Source: Bacillota bacterium (GTDB lineage Bacteria; Bacillota; Clostridia; Acetivibrionales; DTU013). From it: a DNA stretch of 64,000 nucleotides. Every line of letters begins with the position of its first letter. The stretch's first letter is position 1. Positions 63,081-64,000 of this stretch are shown in pieces. The position numbers were made by a program, and so were the translations under genes. The DNA is taken from assembly GCA_023433505.1 (NCBI GenBank), contig JAEZCO010000033.1, positions 1 to 64,000 on the forward strand, written 5' to 3'. The notes beneath the pieces are model-generated. The model did no database searches, was not told the origin of the DNA, and was given only the letters and a program-made list of their open reading frames with translations.

Positions 63081-63116
63081 AAATACCGGGAGGCAGGAAG
63101 CCCCTCGGTATTTTGT
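63081..63116 (+). terminator. Terminator of spoVT
   Basis: AAATACCG and CGGTATTTT with inner GAGGC/GCCCC pair around AGGAAG and end in TTTTGTTTTG. Confidence 0.82.
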
Positions 63117-63204
63117 TTTGCTTAAAAATAATGATTTGATTTAAACAAGGAAAACTTAAGGCCCTCTGTAAGGAATTGCAAGGCGCTGCTTAGAGAAATT
63201 ATGC

Positions 63205-63210
63205 TATAAT
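63205..63210 (+). promoter_or_regulatory. Extended -10 of the sigI gene
   Basis: ATGCTATAAT, 73 bp before the sigI start, matches an extended -10 (TGnTATAAT). No good -35 is at the right distance. I did not see a clear sigma-I-type box. Confidence 0.45.
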
Positions 63211-63282
63211 CAAAATTACGACGGTTTTCCGGAGCCGCTTTACGAATATATGTATGTACAAAAACGACTATGGGGGCACTGG

Positions 63283-63993
63283 ATGCAAGCTGCCGATATC
63301 AATGAAAGAGTTGCAGCAATAAAAAACAACGATGAGGAAATCAACCGGTTCGTCGATGAATACAAACCTTTTATCGCTTCCTGTACGGAAAAGCTCACGG
63401 GACGCTATGTCAGATATGGTGAAGACGATGAGCTGAGTATTGCAATGATGGGGTTTGTAGAAGCCATTAAAGCCTTTGACAATACAAAGGGCAATTTCCT
63501 TTCCTTTTCGCACAATGTCATTAAGCGAAGATTGATCGATTATTACCGCAAGGAAAAGCGTCACAACAATGTAATTTCACTCAATACCTACCTGGGTGAG
63601 GAAAATGAAGAGTATGATCTAAGTTCAGGCGAATCTTTGGAAAAATATGCCCAGGACAGGCTTGGCGAATACAGAAGGCTTGAGCTGGAGCAACTGGGCA
63701 GAGAGCTGGCGGAATTTGAAATCACCTTCTTTGATCTGGTATCCGTATCCCCCAAGCAGGACAGAACCCATAAGGTCTGCAGCGAAATAGCCGGATTTCT
63801 GCTATCAAGGTCCGATCTTGTAAGACTGATAAAAGAGAAGAAATATCTGCCTGTTGCAGAGATCATAAGTGCTTTAAATGTACCCCGGAAAATAGTAGAA
63901 CGGTCGCGAAAATATATAATAGCAGTAGTAATTATTGCATCGGGAGATTATCAGTACATAAGAGACTACGTAAATATCGGAGGAAGGGGGTAA
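63283..63993 (+). CDS. sigI: RNA polymerase sigma factor SigI
   Basis: This 236-residue factor is of the SigI family: a sigma-70 region-2 part (about 15-110, FLSFSHNVIKRRLIDYYRK) and a divergent C-terminal half (about 140-236) used in place of region 4. In Clostridium thermocellum and relatives, SigI factors with membrane RsgI partners switch on cellulosome genes in response to polysaccharides. GGGGGC before this ATG decides among starts; a longer frame adds 11 residues. A start codon with GGAGGAAGGGGG follows at the window edge. Confidence 0.92.
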   Translation: MQAADINERVAAIKNNDEEINRFVDEYKPFIASCTEKLTGRYVRYGEDDELSIAMMGFVEAIKAFDNTKGNFLSFSHNVIKRRLIDYYRKEKRHNNVISLNTYLGEENEEYDLSSGESLEKYAQDRLGEYRRLELEQLGRELAEFEITFFDLVSVSPKQDRTHKVCSEIAGFLLSRSDLVRLIKEKKYLPVAEIISALNVPRKIVERSRKYIIAVVIIASGDYQYIRDYVNIGGRG

Positions 63994-63997
63994 GCAG

Positions 63998-64000
63998 ATG
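63998..64000 (+). CDS. Start codon of the next gene (expected rsgI)
   Basis: An ATG on the last three bases follows a strong ribosome site (GGAGGAAGGGGG) 4 bp past the sigI stop. SigI genes are nearly always followed by rsgI, the anti-sigma factor, so this is the expected identity, but no coding sequence is visible. Confidence 0.4.

Overview
The window looks like the chromosome of an anaerobic, endospore-forming Clostridia member (Firmicutes). Evidence is SpoVT, SpoVG and a SigI-type sigma factor, strong GGAGG ribosome sites with frequent TTG/GTG starts, a large Bacillus-type SRP RNA, and gene orders shared with Bacillus subtilis. SigI, normally paired with RsgI, together with a GH140-like glycosidase, suggests the polysaccharide-degrading clostridia (Acetivibrio/Ruminiclostridium relatives). 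The species cannot be named from the sequence alone.

Layout. 0.3-1.6 kb: a cytoplasmic GH140-like glycosidase. 1.6-8.6 kb (minus): a complete F-type ATP synthase operon atpIBEFHAGDC with an H+-type c subunit. 8.8-10.5 kb: motAB. 11-18.7 kb (minus): wecB/mnaA, tagO/wecA, dCMP deaminase, upp, rpiB, a YwlE-type phosphatase, sua5, a ZIP transporter and prfA, the same neighbourhood that links prfA to atp in B. subtilis. 18.8-20.4 kb: a DUF4097 protein and its DUF2089 partner. 20.7-24.1 kb (minus): SRP RNA-dnaX-ybaB-recR. 24.4-26.9 kb: two adjacent DUF155 (RMD1-like) genes with small ORFs. 27-33.7 kb: galU, a secreted-type protein, a DUF362 ferredoxin, a large phosphodiester glycosidase and a TtcA-like PP-loop protein.

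34.1-46.6 kb is accessory in character. It holds a tRNA-Pro(TGG), an AAA/DUF4143 ATPase, 0.7 kb of gene-free possibly decayed sequence, an ABC exporter (820-aa permease plus ATPase), a NarL-type two-component system, a start-less ParB-domain remnant, a C69 dipeptidase, a HigBA-like toxin-antitoxin pair with a palindromic promoter, and a DUF2161 protein. 46.6-48 kb: a NiCo riboswitch with intrinsic terminator in front of a cation diffusion facilitator, then a CopZ-like chaperone. 48.4-49.5 kb: a YfbR-like HD phosphohydrolase and fabZ.

49.7-51.2 kb is the most interesting locus. A divergent XRE regulator and a polytopic membrane protein without a kinase domain are followed, in an overlapping frame, by an unlisted 45-codon ORF with the hallmarks of an AgrD cyclic-lactone autoinducer precursor (SMLWL-YQQKAPK) and a terminator. 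No agrB or agrC/agrA is present. 51.3-64 kb: murC (minus), then purR-spoVG-glmU-prs-pth-mfd-prsA-spoVT, again in B. subtilis order, and sigI with the start codon of the next gene (expected rsgI) on the last three bases.

Several short dispersed palindromic repeats lie between genes (about 3.5, 7.2, 10.9, 21.8, 23.8, 28.6, 28.7 and 61.1 kb).
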